Position numbers and translations under genes: made by a program. The notes under the pieces were generated by a model that saw only the letters and a program-made list of their open reading frames with translations, was not told the DNA's origin and searched no databases. Below, one piece after another: positions 15,933-26,163 of a DNA stretch of 64,000 nucleotides (its first letter is position 1; the number at the start of each line of letters is the position of its first letter). Origin of the DNA: JACCVL01 sp963704295. Its GTDB lineage: Bacteria > Actinomycetota > Actinomycetes > Propionibacteriales > Nocardioidaceae. The stretch lies in contig OY969884.1 in assembly GCA_963704295.1 (NCBI GenBank), forward strand, positions 2,480,001-2,544,000, given 5' to 3'.

Positions 15933-16998
15933 CCCGGTCCGGCTCGCCGTCGTCGCCGGCGACGGCATCGGGCCGGAGGTGACCGCCGAGGCGCTGCGCG
16001 TGCTCGAGGCTGCCGCCGAGGTCGACGGGGCCAGCGTCCAGTCGGAGCACTACCGGCTCGGTGCGGAGCGTTACCTCGCCACCGGCGAGGTGTTGCCGGA
16101 TACCGTGCTGGACGAGCTGCGCGGGCACGACGCCATCCTGCTCGGCGCGGTCGGCGGTCGGCCGGGGGACGACCGGCTGCCGCCCGGGCTGCTCGAACGC
16201 GGGTTGTTGCTGCGGCTGCGATTCGTGCTCGACCATCACGTCAACCTGCGCCCGGCCCGGCTCTGGCCGTCGGTGCGGTCCCCGCTGGCGGACCCCGGGA
16301 ACATCGACCTGGTGGTGGTCCGCGAGGGCACTGAAGGCCCCTACGTCGGCAACGGCGGAGTCGTCCGGCCCGGCACGCCGCAGGCGATCGCGACCGAGGT
16401 CAGCGTCAACACCTCGTTCGGCGTCGAGCGGGTCGTGCGCGACGCGTTCCGCCGGGCCGACGCCCGACCGCGCCGCCGACTGACCCTGGTGCACAAGACG
16501 AACGTCCTGACCCACGCCGGTGGGCTGTGGACGACGGCGGTGAGCGAGGTCGGCGCGGAGTTTCCGGGGGTGGCGGTGGACTACCTGCACGTGGACGCGG
16601 CGACGATCTTCCTCACCACCGACCCGGCGCGGTTCGACGTCGTCGTCACCGACAACCTGTTCGGCGACATCCTCACCGACCTGGCGGCGGCGGTCACCGG
16701 CGGCATCGGGCTCGCCGCCAGCGGGAACATCAACCCGGATCGCAGCACCCCCAGCATGTTCGAGCCGGTACACGGCTCGGCGCCGGACATCGCCGGGCGG
16801 GGAACGGCCGACCCCACGGCGGCGATCCTGTCGGCGGCGATGCTCGCGGAGCATCTCGGTCTGACCGCGACGGCCGCCCGGATCGAGGCCGCGGTCGGCG
16901 CCGATCTGGCCGCTCGCGCCGGGAAGCCGCCGCGTGGCACGCGCGAGGTCGGAGAGGCGGTGGCACTGCGGGTCGGGTCGGCTAGCGTGCCCGCATGA
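15919..16998 (+). CDS. leuB: 3-isopropylmalate dehydrogenase, probable CTG start
   Basis: LeuB oxidises and decarboxylates 3-isopropylmalate (leucine) and also 3-methylmalate in the citramalate route to isoleucine. The family N-terminus xRLAVVAGDGIGPEV begins at CTG 15919 (L/M-TTTDPVRLAVVAGDGIGPEV); no ATG, GTG or TTG exists in frame upstream before a stop, and the first GTG, at 15979, would delete the conserved GDGIGPEV strand. GGGGGAG (15906-15912) is 6 bases before the CTG. Other landmarks are REGTEGPYVGNGG, VHKTNVLTHAGGLW, TDNLFGDILTDLAAAV and EPVHGSAPDIAG. It overlaps ilvE by ATGA. Length from CTG is 359 residues, within the family range. Confidence 0.93.
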   Translation: MTTTDPVRLAVVAGDGIGPEVTAEALRVLEAAAEVDGASVQSEHYRLGAERYLATGEVLPDTVLDELRGHDAILLGAVGGRPGDDRLPPGLLERGLLLRLRFVLDHHVNLRPARLWPSVRSPLADPGNIDLVVVREGTEGPYVGNGGVVRPGTPQAIATEVSVNTSFGVERVVRDAFRRADARPRRRLTLVHKTNVLTHAGGLWTTAVSEVGAEFPGVAVDYLHVDAATIFLTTDPARFDVVVTDNLFGDILTDLAAAVTGGIGLAASGNINPDRSTPSMFEPVHGSAPDIAGRGTADPTAAILSAAMLAEHLGLTATAARIEAAVGADLAARAGKPPRGTREVGEAVALRVGSASVPA

Positions 16999-18100
16999 GC
17001 AGCGGCGCCTCCAGTGACCTCCCCGCCCTGCCGGTCGAGCGCAACCCGCGGCCGGTCGACGCCGAGCGGCGCGCGGCGATCCTGGCCGACCCGGGCTTCG
17101 GGGTGCACTTCACCGACCACATGGCCCTCGTCGAGTGGACGCCGGAGCGCGGCTGGCACGACGGCCGGGTGCAGTCGTACGGTCCGCTCTCGCTCGACCC
17201 GGCCACGGCCGTGCTGCACTACGCGCAGGAGGTCTTCGAGGGGATGAAGGCCTACGGGCACGCGGACGGCTCGGTGTGGATGTTCCGGCCGGAGGCGAAC
17301 GCCGCGCGGTTCCAGCGGTCCGCCCGGCGGCTCGCGCTCCCGGAGCTGCCCGCCGACCTCTTCCTCGAGGCGGTGCAGGCGCTGATCCGCACCGACGACG
17401 AGTGGGTCCCGCGGGGCGGCGAGGCCAGCTTGTACGTTCGGCCGTTCATGTACGCCAGCGAGGCGTTCCTCGGGGTGCGCCCGGCGCGGCACGTGACCTT
17501 CTGCGTGATCGCGTCGCCGGCCGGGTCCTACTTCCCCGGCGGAGTCCGGCCGGTGTCGCTGTGGCTGTCCCAGGACTACACCCGAGCGGCGCCCGGTGGC
17601 ACCGGCGCGGCCAAGTGTGGCGGCAACTACGCCGCCAGCCTGCTCGCGCAGCAGGAGGCGGCCGCGCACGACTGCGACCAGGTGGTGTTCCTGGACGCCG
17701 TCGAGCGGCGCTGGGTGGAGGAGCTCGGCGGCATGAACCTCTACTTCGTGCGCGCCGACGGCTCGGTGGTCACCCCGGAGCTGTCCGGCACAATCCTCGA
17801 AGGCGTCACCCGGGACTCGATCTTGACCCTGCTGGACGACGGTGGGCACAAGGTGGAGGAGCGCCGGCTCGGCATCGACGAGTGGCGCGACGGCGTCGCC
17901 TTGGGCGAGATCACCGAGGTGTTCGCCTGCGGGACGGCGGCGGTCGTGACCCCGGTCGGCCGGCTGCGCTGGCCGGACGGCGAGGCGCGACTCGGCGACG
18001 GGGCCCGCACCGGGCCGGTGACTAGCGCCGTGCGCACCGCGCTGGTCGACATCCAGTACGGCCGCGCCGCGGACCGCCACGGGTGGATGCACCGGGTCGG

Positions 18101-18104
<4 letters not shown>
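16995..18104 (+). CDS. ilvE: branched-chain amino acid aminotransferase
   Basis: A class IV PLP aminotransferase of 369 residues, catalysing the last step of Val, Leu and Ile synthesis with glutamate. The PLP Lys is in TGAAKCGGNYAASLLAQQEA, with upstream HYAQEVFEGMKAY and the C-terminal EVFACGTAAVVTPVG motif. ATG 16995 overlaps the leuB stop (ATGA) and also has TAGCGT (16983-16988) 6 bases upstream, so a second, leaderless transcript is possible. Its stop overlaps the kinase start by GTGA. Confidence 0.96.
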
Positions 18105-19564
<1,460 letters not shown>

Positions 19565-19640
19565 CCCTGCGACCCACCGATCCGGTTCCGCATGGTGGGA
19601 GCGGGTACCAATGGGCGGACGCTGCTGCGAGACTCGAACG

Positions 19641-21263
19641 ATGAACCGCTCCGCTCCGACCGCCGGAGCGTTCGACGTCTACGACACGACGCTGCGCGAC
19701 GGCGCGCAGCAAGAGGGACTTGCGCTGTCGGTGGCGGACAAGCTGGCGATCGCCCGGCACCTGGACGACCTCGGCGTCGGCTACGTCGAAGGTGGCTGGC
19801 CGGGTGCGAACCCGAAGGACACCGAGTTCTTCGCCCGGGCCCGCACCGAGCTGGGTCTGCGGCACGCCACCCTGGCGGCGTTCGGTGCCACCAGGCGTCC
19901 CGGTCGTACCGCCGGTGACGACCCGCTGGTCGCCGCGCTCCGCGACAGCGGAGCGGCAGTCGTGACGCTGGTGGCCAAGTCCTCCGACCGGCACGTCGAG
20001 CGCGCATTGCGCACCACGCTTGCCGAGAACCTGGCCATGGTCACCGACACCGTCGCGCACCTGCGCGCCGAGGGGCAGCGAGTCTTCCTCGACGCCGAGC
20101 ACTTCTTCGACGGCTACCGGGAGAACAAGGCCTACGCGCTGGAGGTGCTGCGGGTGGCGGTCGACGCCGGGGTGGAGGTGGTGGCGCTGTGCGACACCAA
20201 CGGCGGAATGCTGCCGCCGGAGGTCGCCGACGTGGTGGGCGACGTCCTGGGCACCCTGTCCCCGGCACCCGGCGCCAGGATCGGCATCCACTGCCACAAC
20301 GACACCGGGTGCGCCGTGGCCAACACCCTCGCCGCGGTCGACGTGGGCGCCACCCACGTGCAGGGCACCGTCAACGGGTACGGTGAGCGCACCGGCAACG
20401 CGGACCTGGTGTCGGTGGTGGCCAACCTGGAGCTGAAGCGCGGACGGACCGTGCTGCGTGGGACCGGGCTCCGCGACGCCACCCGGATCGCGCACGCCGT
20501 TGCCGAGGTGACCAACGTCCCGCCCTGGTCGCGCCAGCCGTACGTCGGCGTCTCCGCGTTCGCGCACAAGGCCGGCCTGCACGCGAGCGCGGTCAAGGTG
20601 GATCCCGACCTCTACCAGCACGCGGACCCCGAGGCCGTCGGCAACGACATGCGGATGCTGGTGTCGGAGATGGCCGGCCGAGCCAGCATCGAGCTCAAGG
20701 GTCGCGAGCTCGGTTTCGACCTCGCCGACGACCGTGACCTCGTGGGCCGCGTGGTCGAACGGGTCAAGACCATGGAGCGACAGGGCTACACGTTCGAGGC
20801 GGCCGACGCGTCGTTCGAGCTGCTGCTCGTCGAGGAGGTCGAGGGCCGGCGACCGGCGTACTTCACCGTGGAGTCGTGGCGGATCTTCACCGAGTCGGCG
20901 CCGAGCGCCGACACCGAGGCGCTGTCCGAGGCGACGGTCAAGCTGCACGCCGCGGGGGAGCGGTTCGTCGTCACCGGGGAGGGCAACGGTCCGGTCAACG
21001 CTCTCGACCACGCGCTGCGGCAGGCCATCGGCAGGGCCTACCCGCAGGTGGCGGCCTTCGAGCTGATCGACTACCGGGTCCGGATCCTGGACCAGGGGCA
21101 CGGGACCGACGCGGTGATCCGGGTGCTGATCGAGACCGCGGACGGCACCGACTCGTGGGTCACGGTCGGTGTCGGGCACAACATCGTCGAGGCGTCGTGG
21201 GAGGCGCTGCGGGACGCGGTCACCTACGGCCTGCGCCGGCATACGCGGGCCACCTCCGGCTAG
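19641..21263 (+). CDS. cimA: citramalate synthase
   Basis: CimA (540 residues) condenses pyruvate and acetyl-CoA to (R)-citramalate, opening the threonine-independent route to 2-oxobutyrate and isoleucine. It has the HMGL-like TIM barrel starting FDVYDTTLRDGAQQEGLALS with catalytic Arg/Asp, metal-binding HCHNDTGCAVANTLAAV and NGYGERTGNADL, and a C-terminal LeuA-type allosteric domain (ALSEATVKLHAAGERFVVT to the end). The barrel start and the length separate it from LeuA. ATG 19641 was preferred over GTG/TTG-type starts upstream. No leuA is present in this window. Confidence 0.93.
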   Translation: MNRSAPTAGAFDVYDTTLRDGAQQEGLALSVADKLAIARHLDDLGVGYVEGGWPGANPKDTEFFARARTELGLRHATLAAFGATRRPGRTAGDDPLVAALRDSGAAVVTLVAKSSDRHVERALRTTLAENLAMVTDTVAHLRAEGQRVFLDAEHFFDGYRENKAYALEVLRVAVDAGVEVVALCDTNGGMLPPEVADVVGDVLGTLSPAPGARIGIHCHNDTGCAVANTLAAVDVGATHVQGTVNGYGERTGNADLVSVVANLELKRGRTVLRGTGLRDATRIAHAVAEVTNVPPWSRQPYVGVSAFAHKAGLHASAVKVDPDLYQHADPEAVGNDMRMLVSEMAGRASIELKGRELGFDLADDRDLVGRVVERVKTMERQGYTFEAADASFELLLVEEVEGRRPAYFTVESWRIFTESAPSADTEALSEATVKLHAAGERFVVTGEGNGPVNALDHALRQAIGRAYPQVAAFELIDYRVRILDQGHGTDAVIRVLIETADGTDSWVTVGVGHNIVEASWEALRDAVTYGLRRHTRATSG

Positions 21264-21272
21264 CGTCCCGCC

Positions 21273-21821
21273 ATGGCGGTCTGGGTGGCGCTGCTGCGGG
21301 GCATCAACCTGGGAGCTCGCAACAAGGTGCCGATGCCGGCGCTGCGTGAAGCGCTGATCGGCTCGGGCTGCGCCGAGGTGCGGACGTACGTGCAGAGCGG
21401 AAACGTGCTGCTGCGGTCGCGACACCGCTCGCCCGCAGCGGTTGCCCGGCTGGTCCGGAGCACCGTCCGCCGGGAGTTCGGCGTGGACGCCCCGGTGGTC
21501 GTGCGCACGCCGGCCGAGCTCGCCGCGGTGCGCGACTGGAACCCGTTCCCGGCCGCTGCCGCCGAGCGGCCCGAGGTGGTGCAGGTGACGCACCTGCTCG
21601 AGGTGCCCACGGCGGAAGCCGTCCGGACCCTGCTCGCCGACGTCCGCGGACTTCGGGAGCAGGTCGCGGTCCGCTTCGCCGAGGTGGTCGTCGACCACGC
21701 CGACTCGGTGCACTCCAGCCGGGTCCAGGGCGCCTGGCTGGCGCGTCGGCTGGGCGGGGTCGAGGGCACCGCCCGCAACTGGCGGACCCTCACCGCGCTG
21801 TGCGAGCTGACGGCTGACTAG
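21273..21821 (+). CDS. DUF1697 family protein
   Basis: A 182-residue protein with the DUF1697 start WVALLRGINLGARNKVPMP and the signature YVQSGNVLLRS, then ARNWRTLTALCEL near the C-terminus. The family has an alpha/beta fold and no assigned reaction. TAGCGT (21261-21266) lies 6 bases before ATG 21273, and its TAG is the cimA stop codon; no Shine-Dalgarno is present, fitting a leaderless mRNA. Confidence 0.88.
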   Translation: MAVWVALLRGINLGARNKVPMPALREALIGSGCAEVRTYVQSGNVLLRSRHRSPAAVARLVRSTVRREFGVDAPVVVRTPAELAAVRDWNPFPAAAAERPEVVQVTHLLEVPTAEAVRTLLADVRGLREQVAVRFAEVVVDHADSVHSSRVQGAWLARRLGGVEGTARNWRTLTALCELTAD

Positions 21822-21830
21822 GCTCGCCCG

Positions 21831-22619
21831 ATGCGCATCGCCAGGTTCACGACCGGGGACGAGCCCCGGTTCGGGGTCATCGGGGAGCGGGACGGCAGCC
21901 CGGTGGTGGCGGTCCTCACCGGCGACCCGCTGTACGCCGGGATCGAGCTCACCGGGCAGAGCCACCCGCTCGACGACGTCCGGCTGCTCGCCCCGCTGAT
22001 CCCCCGCAGCAAGGTGGTCGGCGTCGGACGCAACTACGCCGACCACGCGGTCGAGCTGGACAACGAGCTGCCGGCAGAGCCGCTGCTCTTCCTCAAGCCG
22101 AACACGACCGTCGTAGGCCCGGGCGATCCGATCGTGCACCCAGACCAGACCCAGGACCTGCACTGGGAGGCCGAGCTGGCGGTCGTCATCGGCCGGATCT
22201 GTCGCGACGTGCCCTCCGATCAGGTGGCCGACGTCGTGCTGGGCTACACGGTGGCCAACGACGTAACGGCGCGCGACCTGCAACAACGCGACGACCAGTG
22301 GACGCGGGCGAAAGGCTTCGACAGCTTCTGCCCGCTGGGTCCCTGGATCGAGACCGACTTGGACGTCACCGACCTCCGGGTCACGACCATGGTCCGCTCC
22401 GGTGGCAGCGAGCAGCTGCGGCAGGACGGGCGCACCAGTCAGCTGGTCTTCGACGTTCCGACGCTGGTGACGTACGTGTCGCGGATCATGACGCTGCTGC
22501 CGGGGGACGTTATCTTGACCGGAACCCCGGCCGGGGTGGGCCGGATGGTCCCCGGCGACGAGGTGACCGTCGCCGTCGAAGGCATCGGCGCCCTCACCAA
22601 CCCGGTGGTCGCCGCGTGA
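21831..22619 (+). CDS. fumarylacetoacetate hydrolase family protein
   Basis: A 262-residue FAH-domain hydrolase. The core is VVGVGRNYADHAVELDNELP, then LFLKPNTTVVGPGDPI, metal ligands in HWEAELAVVIGR (Glu) and the region YTVANDVTARDLQQRD, with GDVILTGTPAGVGRM at the C-terminus. The family cleaves C-C bonds or decarboxylates diketo acids. Substrate unknown; the standard neighbourhood upstream of gltX in actinobacteria suggests a housekeeping metabolite-repair role. TAGGCT (21819-21824) is 6 bases before the ATG and its TAG is the DUF1697 stop. Confidence 0.9.
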   Translation: MRIARFTTGDEPRFGVIGERDGSPVVAVLTGDPLYAGIELTGQSHPLDDVRLLAPLIPRSKVVGVGRNYADHAVELDNELPAEPLLFLKPNTTVVGPGDPIVHPDQTQDLHWEAELAVVIGRICRDVPSDQVADVVLGYTVANDVTARDLQQRDDQWTRAKGFDSFCPLGPWIETDLDVTDLRVTTMVRSGGSEQLRQDGRTSQLVFDVPTLVTYVSRIMTLLPGDVILTGTPAGVGRMVPGDEVTVAVEGIGALTNPVVAA

Positions 22620-24103
22620 GCGCCGACCGCGACACCGGTGTCCGCGTCCGCTTCTGCCCGTCCCCGACGGGCAGCCCGCACGTGGGTCTGGCCCGTACCG
22701 CCCTGTTCAACTGGGCGTTCGCCCGGCACCACGGGGGCACCTTCGTGTTCCGGATCGAGGACACCGACGCGGCCCGGGACAGCGAGCAGAGCTACACCCT
22801 GCTGCTCGACGTGCTGCGCTGGCTCGGGCTCGAGTGGGACGAGGGGCCGGAGGTCGGCGGGCCGGACGGTCCCTACCGGCAGTCGGAGCGGACCGCTGTC
22901 TACGCCGACGTGGCCGCCCGGCTGCGCGAAGCCGGGCTGGCCTACCCCTGCTACTGCTCCCAGGAGGAGCTCGACGAACGACGCGAGCGCGCCCGGGCCG
23001 AGGGCCGGGCGCCCGGCTACGACGGCGCCTGCCGGAACCTCGACGCCGAGCAGGTCGCGGCGTACGAGCAGGCGGGTCGCCGGCCGGTGCTGCGGCTGCG
23101 GATGCCCGACGGGGACATCGGCTTCAACGACCTGGTGCGCGGCGACATCGTCTTCGCCGCCGGGCAGGTGCCCGACTACGTGCTGGTGCGCGCCAACGGC
23201 CAGCCGCTCTACACCCTGGTGAACCCGGTCGACGACGCGCTGATGCGGATCACCCACGTGCTGCGCGGCGAGGACCTGCTCAGCTCCACCCCCCGGCAGA
23301 TCGCGCTGTACGCGGCGCTCGGCGAGATCGGTATCGGGTCCGGCCAGCCGCCACGGTTCGGCCACCTGCCCTTCGTGATGGGCGAGGGCAACCGCAAGCT
23401 GTCCAAGCGCGACCCGGAGTCCAACCTGCTCGGGTACCGGGACCAGGGCTACCTCCCGGAGGGGCTGCTGAACTACCTGGCGCTCCTCGGCTGGGCCATC
23501 GCGGAGGACCGGGACGTGTTCAGCGTGGCGGAGATGGTGGCGGCCTTCGACATCTCCCGGGTGAACCCGAACCCGGCACGCTTCGACCCGCAGAAGTGCT
23601 CCGCGATCAACGCCGCCCACCTGCGCCGGCTCGACCCGGGCGACCTGGCCGGGCGGCTGGTGCCGTACCTGCAGGCGGCCGCACTGCTCGGCGCGTCTCC
23701 CACCGCGGACCAGCAGGCGCTGCTGGCGGCGGCGACTCCGCTGGTGCAGGAGCGGATGGCGACGCTCGGTGAGGCCGTCGACCTGCTCGGCTTCCTGCTG
23801 GTCCCCGACGCCGACTTCACCGTCGATGCGGACGACGCCGCCAAGCTGCTCGCGGGGTCCGGCGTCGAGGTCGTCCGGACCGCGCGGGATGCGCTGGCCC
23901 GGCTGGACGAGTGGGCCACCGAGACCATCGAGGAGGCGCTGCGGGGGGCTCTCGTCGAGGGCATGGAACTGAAGCCACGACACGCCTTCGGGCCAGTGCG
24001 GGTGGCCGTGACCGGGCGTCGGGTGTCGCCGCCGCTGTTCGAGTCGCTGGCGTTGCTCGGCCGGGAGCGCACCCTCGACCGGCTCGACCTTGCGCTTCGC
24101 TGA
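22616..24103 (+). CDS. gltX: glutamate--tRNA ligase
   Basis: A 495-residue class I synthetase. The HIGH-type motif is CPSPTGSPHVGLARTALFN and KMSKS is KLSKRD. It charges tRNA-Glu, and in most actinobacteria (which rely on GatCAB) also misacylates tRNA-Gln with Glu. The C-terminal anticodon-binding domain runs from about 330. GTG 22616 overlaps the FAH stop by 4 bases. Notably, tRNA-Gln and tRNA-Glu follow immediately downstream. Confidence 0.96.
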   Translation: MSADRDTGVRVRFCPSPTGSPHVGLARTALFNWAFARHHGGTFVFRIEDTDAARDSEQSYTLLLDVLRWLGLEWDEGPEVGGPDGPYRQSERTAVYADVAARLREAGLAYPCYCSQEELDERRERARAEGRAPGYDGACRNLDAEQVAAYEQAGRRPVLRLRMPDGDIGFNDLVRGDIVFAAGQVPDYVLVRANGQPLYTLVNPVDDALMRITHVLRGEDLLSSTPRQIALYAALGEIGIGSGQPPRFGHLPFVMGEGNRKLSKRDPESNLLGYRDQGYLPEGLLNYLALLGWAIAEDRDVFSVAEMVAAFDISRVNPNPARFDPQKCSAINAAHLRRLDPGDLAGRLVPYLQAAALLGASPTADQQALLAAATPLVQERMATLGEAVDLLGFLLVPDADFTVDADDAAKLLAGSGVEVVRTARDALARLDEWATETIEEALRGALVEGMELKPRHAFGPVRVAVTGRRVSPPLFESLALLGRERTLDRLDLALR

Positions 24104-24189
24104 CGGCGATTGGGAGCCCTCGAACGGGTCCGGTAGAGTCTGCGGTCGGCTCGGCGGCAGGCGCAGCAACGTCGCCGGTGTCCCACCCA

Positions 24190-24261
24190 TGGGGTATGGG
24201 GTAATTGGCAGCCCGACTGGTTCTGGTCCAGTTAGTCTAGGTTCGAGTCCTAGTACCCCAG
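24190..24261 (+). tRNA. tRNA-Gln (anticodon CTG)
   Basis: The sequence folds as a 72-base cloverleaf: acceptor TGGGGTA / TACCCCA with discriminator G, D-stem GGG/CCC, anticodon stem ACTGG/CCAGT with loop TTCTGGT (anticodon CTG at positions 34-36), and T-arm CTAGG-TTCGAGT-CCTAG. CCA is not encoded. It lies 86 bases after gltX. Confidence 0.95.
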
Positions 24262-24308
24262 CGAGTTGGAGGGCGTCGGGCGTCCCCGATACACTCCCTC
24301 CCGCTCCT

Positions 24309-24381
24309 GGCCCCGTTGTGTAGCGGCCTAGCACGCCGCCCTCTCAAGGCGGTAGCGCGGGTTCGAATCCCGTCGGGGCTA
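24309..24381 (+). tRNA. tRNA-Glu (anticodon CTC)
   Basis: A 73-base cloverleaf: acceptor GGCCCCG / CGGGGCT with discriminator A, D-stem GTG/CAC, anticodon stem CCGCC/GGCGG with loop CTCTCAA (anticodon CTC), and T-arm GCGGG-TTCGAAT-CCCGT. CCA is not encoded. It is 47 bases after tRNA-Gln. Confidence 0.95.
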
Positions 24382-24389
24382 CGTCAGTC

Positions 24390-24422
24390 GCAGGCCCGGA
24401 TCCGCGGTGGATCCGGGCCTGC
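24390..24422 (+). terminator. strong hairpin after the tRNA pair
   Basis: GCAGGCCCGGATCC (24390-24403), loop GCGGT, and its perfect complement (24409-24422) form a 14-bp stem 8 bases after tRNA-Glu. The following pyrimidine tract has few T residues, so termination is inferred from position and stability rather than a U-run. Confidence 0.6.
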
Positions 24423-24426
24423 GCCG

Positions 24427-24530
24427 TCCTCCCCACCCCCTCCCCCCACCCCTCCCCCCACCTCCCCACGATCCGCGACTTTTGCTGCCCTGCAAAAGTC
24501 GCGGATCGTGGGGAGAGGGGGTGGGGGTCT
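24427..24530. repeat. 24-bp perfect palindrome with G/C-run flanks
   Basis: The core is a perfect inverted repeat: left arm 24462-24485, loop TGCCCT, right arm 24492-24515, with central bases CGCGACTTTTGC / GCAAAAGTCGCG. On its left lies a pyrimidine tract of C-runs (24427-24467), on its right G-runs (24511-24528), so both arms extend as an imperfect inverted repeat. The minus strand on the left and plus strand on the right could each form G-quadruplexes. I believe similar CGACTTTTGC-type elements are dispersed in some actinobacterial genomes, but I cannot verify copy number here. Confidence 0.75.
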
Positions 24531-24534
24531 GGCG

Positions 24535-25665
24535 GTGCGTCAGGATGGCGGCGTGCCCGCCGCTGTCGTCCCTTCTGCCGCCGGCGCCCAGGTGGCCGCG
24601 GAGACCGCGCGGACACTGCTGGAGTCCAGTCGGATGTCGCTTGCCGACGTCGCCTTCGCTGCCGGCCTGGACAGCGTGCGCCAGCTCGATGCCACGGTCC
24701 GAGAGGTCTACGGACTCGCCCCGGGTGCGCTCCGCGCCGCCGGTGGCGCAGCCGCGGCGGCGGCGGGCCGGATCGAGCTCCGCCTCGGCGGGCGGGCTCC
24801 CTTCGACGGTCGGGCGTTGCTGCACTTCCTCCGGGTGCACGCCGTGCCGGGCGTGGAGGAGGCGGCCGGCAGGACCTACCGGCGCAGCCTCCGGCTGCCG
24901 TCCGGGAGCGCGGTCGTGGAGCTCGCGCTCGACCCCGGCGGCCCCGGCCTCCGGTGTGCGTTGTCGCTCTCCGACCTGCGCGACGTCGGCCCCGCCGTGG
25001 AGCGCGTCCGGCGGACCGCGGATCTGGACGCCGACCCGGCCGCGGTGCAGGACGTGCTCGCTCGGGACCCGGAGCTGGTTCCCGATCTCGGTCGCCATCC
25101 CGGCCTCCGGGTGCCCGGCCACCCGGAAGGCTTCGAGCTCGCGATCCGGGCCGTGCTCGGGCAGCAGGTCAGCCTTGCGTCGGCCCGCACGGCCACCGAG
25201 CGCCTCGTCGACGAGCTCGGCGCCCCGATGGGAGATCCGGGTGGCAGCCTGACCCGGTTGTTCCCGACCGCGGAGGCGATCGCGTCCGCCGGGCCGGACC
25301 GGATCCGCGGCCCCCGGGCGCGGGCACGCACCCTGGTCGCGCTGGCCGAGCGCACCCTGTCGGGCGTGGTGGTCCTGGACGGGTCTGCCGACCGGACCGA
25401 GGCGGTGGCTGCGCTCACCGCCGTGCCGGGGATCGGGCCCTGGACCGCCGGCTACATCGCGATGCGCGGGCTGGGCGACCCCGACGTGGTGCTCGACGGT
25501 GACGTCGGTCTGCACAGCGCGCTCGGCCTGCGCGGCAGGCCGGCGCGCGACGAGCTCCGCCGGCACGCCCCCGGTTGGCGACCCTGGGGGTCGTACGGCT
25601 GCCTCCATCTGTGGCAGCGCGTCCTCGACCAGCGCTGGCCGGACCGGACGGAGGGGGCCGCGTGA
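24535..25665 (+). CDS. alkA: AlkA-type DNA-3-methyladenine glycosylase, N-terminally shortened Ada-AlkA
   Basis: A 376-residue (from GTG 24535) or 370-residue (from GTG 24553) protein. The first 50 residues contain only the last helix-turn-helix of an AraC-type domain (ARTLLESSRMSLADVAFAAG and LDSVRQLDATVREVYGLAPG), as in actinobacterial Ada-AlkA fusions; the Zn/Cys methyl-accepting domain and the first HTH are absent. From about residue 75 follows AlkA: GFELAIRAVLGQQVSLASAR, the helix-hairpin-helix LTAVPGIGPWTAGYIAMRGL and the catalytic Asp region DPDVVLDGDVGL. It removes alkylated bases. The frame stays open upstream through tRNA-Glu, which is fortuitous. It overlaps ogt by 4 bases. Confidence 0.85.
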   Translation: MRQDGGVPAAVVPSAAGAQVAAETARTLLESSRMSLADVAFAAGLDSVRQLDATVREVYGLAPGALRAAGGAAAAAAGRIELRLGGRAPFDGRALLHFLRVHAVPGVEEAAGRTYRRSLRLPSGSAVVELALDPGGPGLRCALSLSDLRDVGPAVERVRRTADLDADPAAVQDVLARDPELVPDLGRHPGLRVPGHPEGFELAIRAVLGQQVSLASARTATERLVDELGAPMGDPGGSLTRLFPTAEAIASAGPDRIRGPRARARTLVALAERTLSGVVVLDGSADRTEAVAALTAVPGIGPWTAGYIAMRGLGDPDVVLDGDVGLHSALGLRGRPARDELRRHAPGWRPWGSYGCLHLWQRVLDQRWPDRTEGAA

Positions 25666-26138
25666 CGGACCCGTGGACGACCGTGGACTCCCCGCTCGGT
25701 GAGCTGATCCTCAGCAGCGACGGGCGGAGCCTGACCGGCGTCTCGTTCGCCCCGAGCGACCTGCCACCACCGGCTCGGGCCGACGACCATCCGGTGCTCG
25801 TTCGGACCCGGCGTCAGCTGACCGAGTACTTCCACGGTGAGCGGGAGACGTTCGACCTGCCGCTCGCGGCGTCGGGCAGTGAGTTCAGCCAGCGGGTGTG
25901 GGGGCGGCTGGGTGCGATCCCGTACGGCACGACCACGACCTATGGAGCGTTGGCCAGAGACCTCGGGCTGACCGGCCACGGCGCCCGGGCGGTCGGGCTC
26001 GCCAACGGCGCAAACCCGCTCGCGATCGTTGTGCCCTGTCACCGCGTGGTCGGCAGGGACGGTCGGTTGACCGGGTACGCCGGCGGGATCGAGCGCAAGC
26101 GGAGGCTGCTCGCTCTCGAGCGCAGCGCCCTTTGCTGA
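25662..26138 (+). CDS. ogt: methylated-DNA--protein-cysteine methyltransferase
   Basis: A 158-residue O6-alkylguanine DNA alkyltransferase that transfers the alkyl group to its own Cys. The active site is PCHRVVGRDG, preceded by IPYGTTTTYGALARDLGL (DNA-binding helix) and ARAVGLANGANPLAIVV with the conserved Asn, and followed by GYAGGIERKRRLLALE. GTG 25662 overlaps the alkA stop (GTGA), so glycosylase and methyltransferase form one alkylation-repair unit. Confidence 0.94.
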   Translation: MTDPWTTVDSPLGELILSSDGRSLTGVSFAPSDLPPPARADDHPVLVRTRRQLTEYFHGERETFDLPLAASGSEFSQRVWGRLGAIPYGTTTTYGALARDLGLTGHGARAVGLANGANPLAIVVPCHRVVGRDGRLTGYAGGIERKRRLLALERSALC

Positions 26139-26163
26139 TCGGCGCCTGCGCCGGGAGCGCCGG

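Noticed and set aside
19565..19640. T-box or riboswitch before cimA
   Set aside because: The gap is only 76 bases, with no T-box consensus, terminator or stable stem that I could identify.
24316..24534. N-terminal extension of alkA from 24316
   Set aside because: The frame runs through tRNA-Glu and the palindromic repeat and encodes a Pro-rich stretch; real starts are GTG 24535 or 24553.
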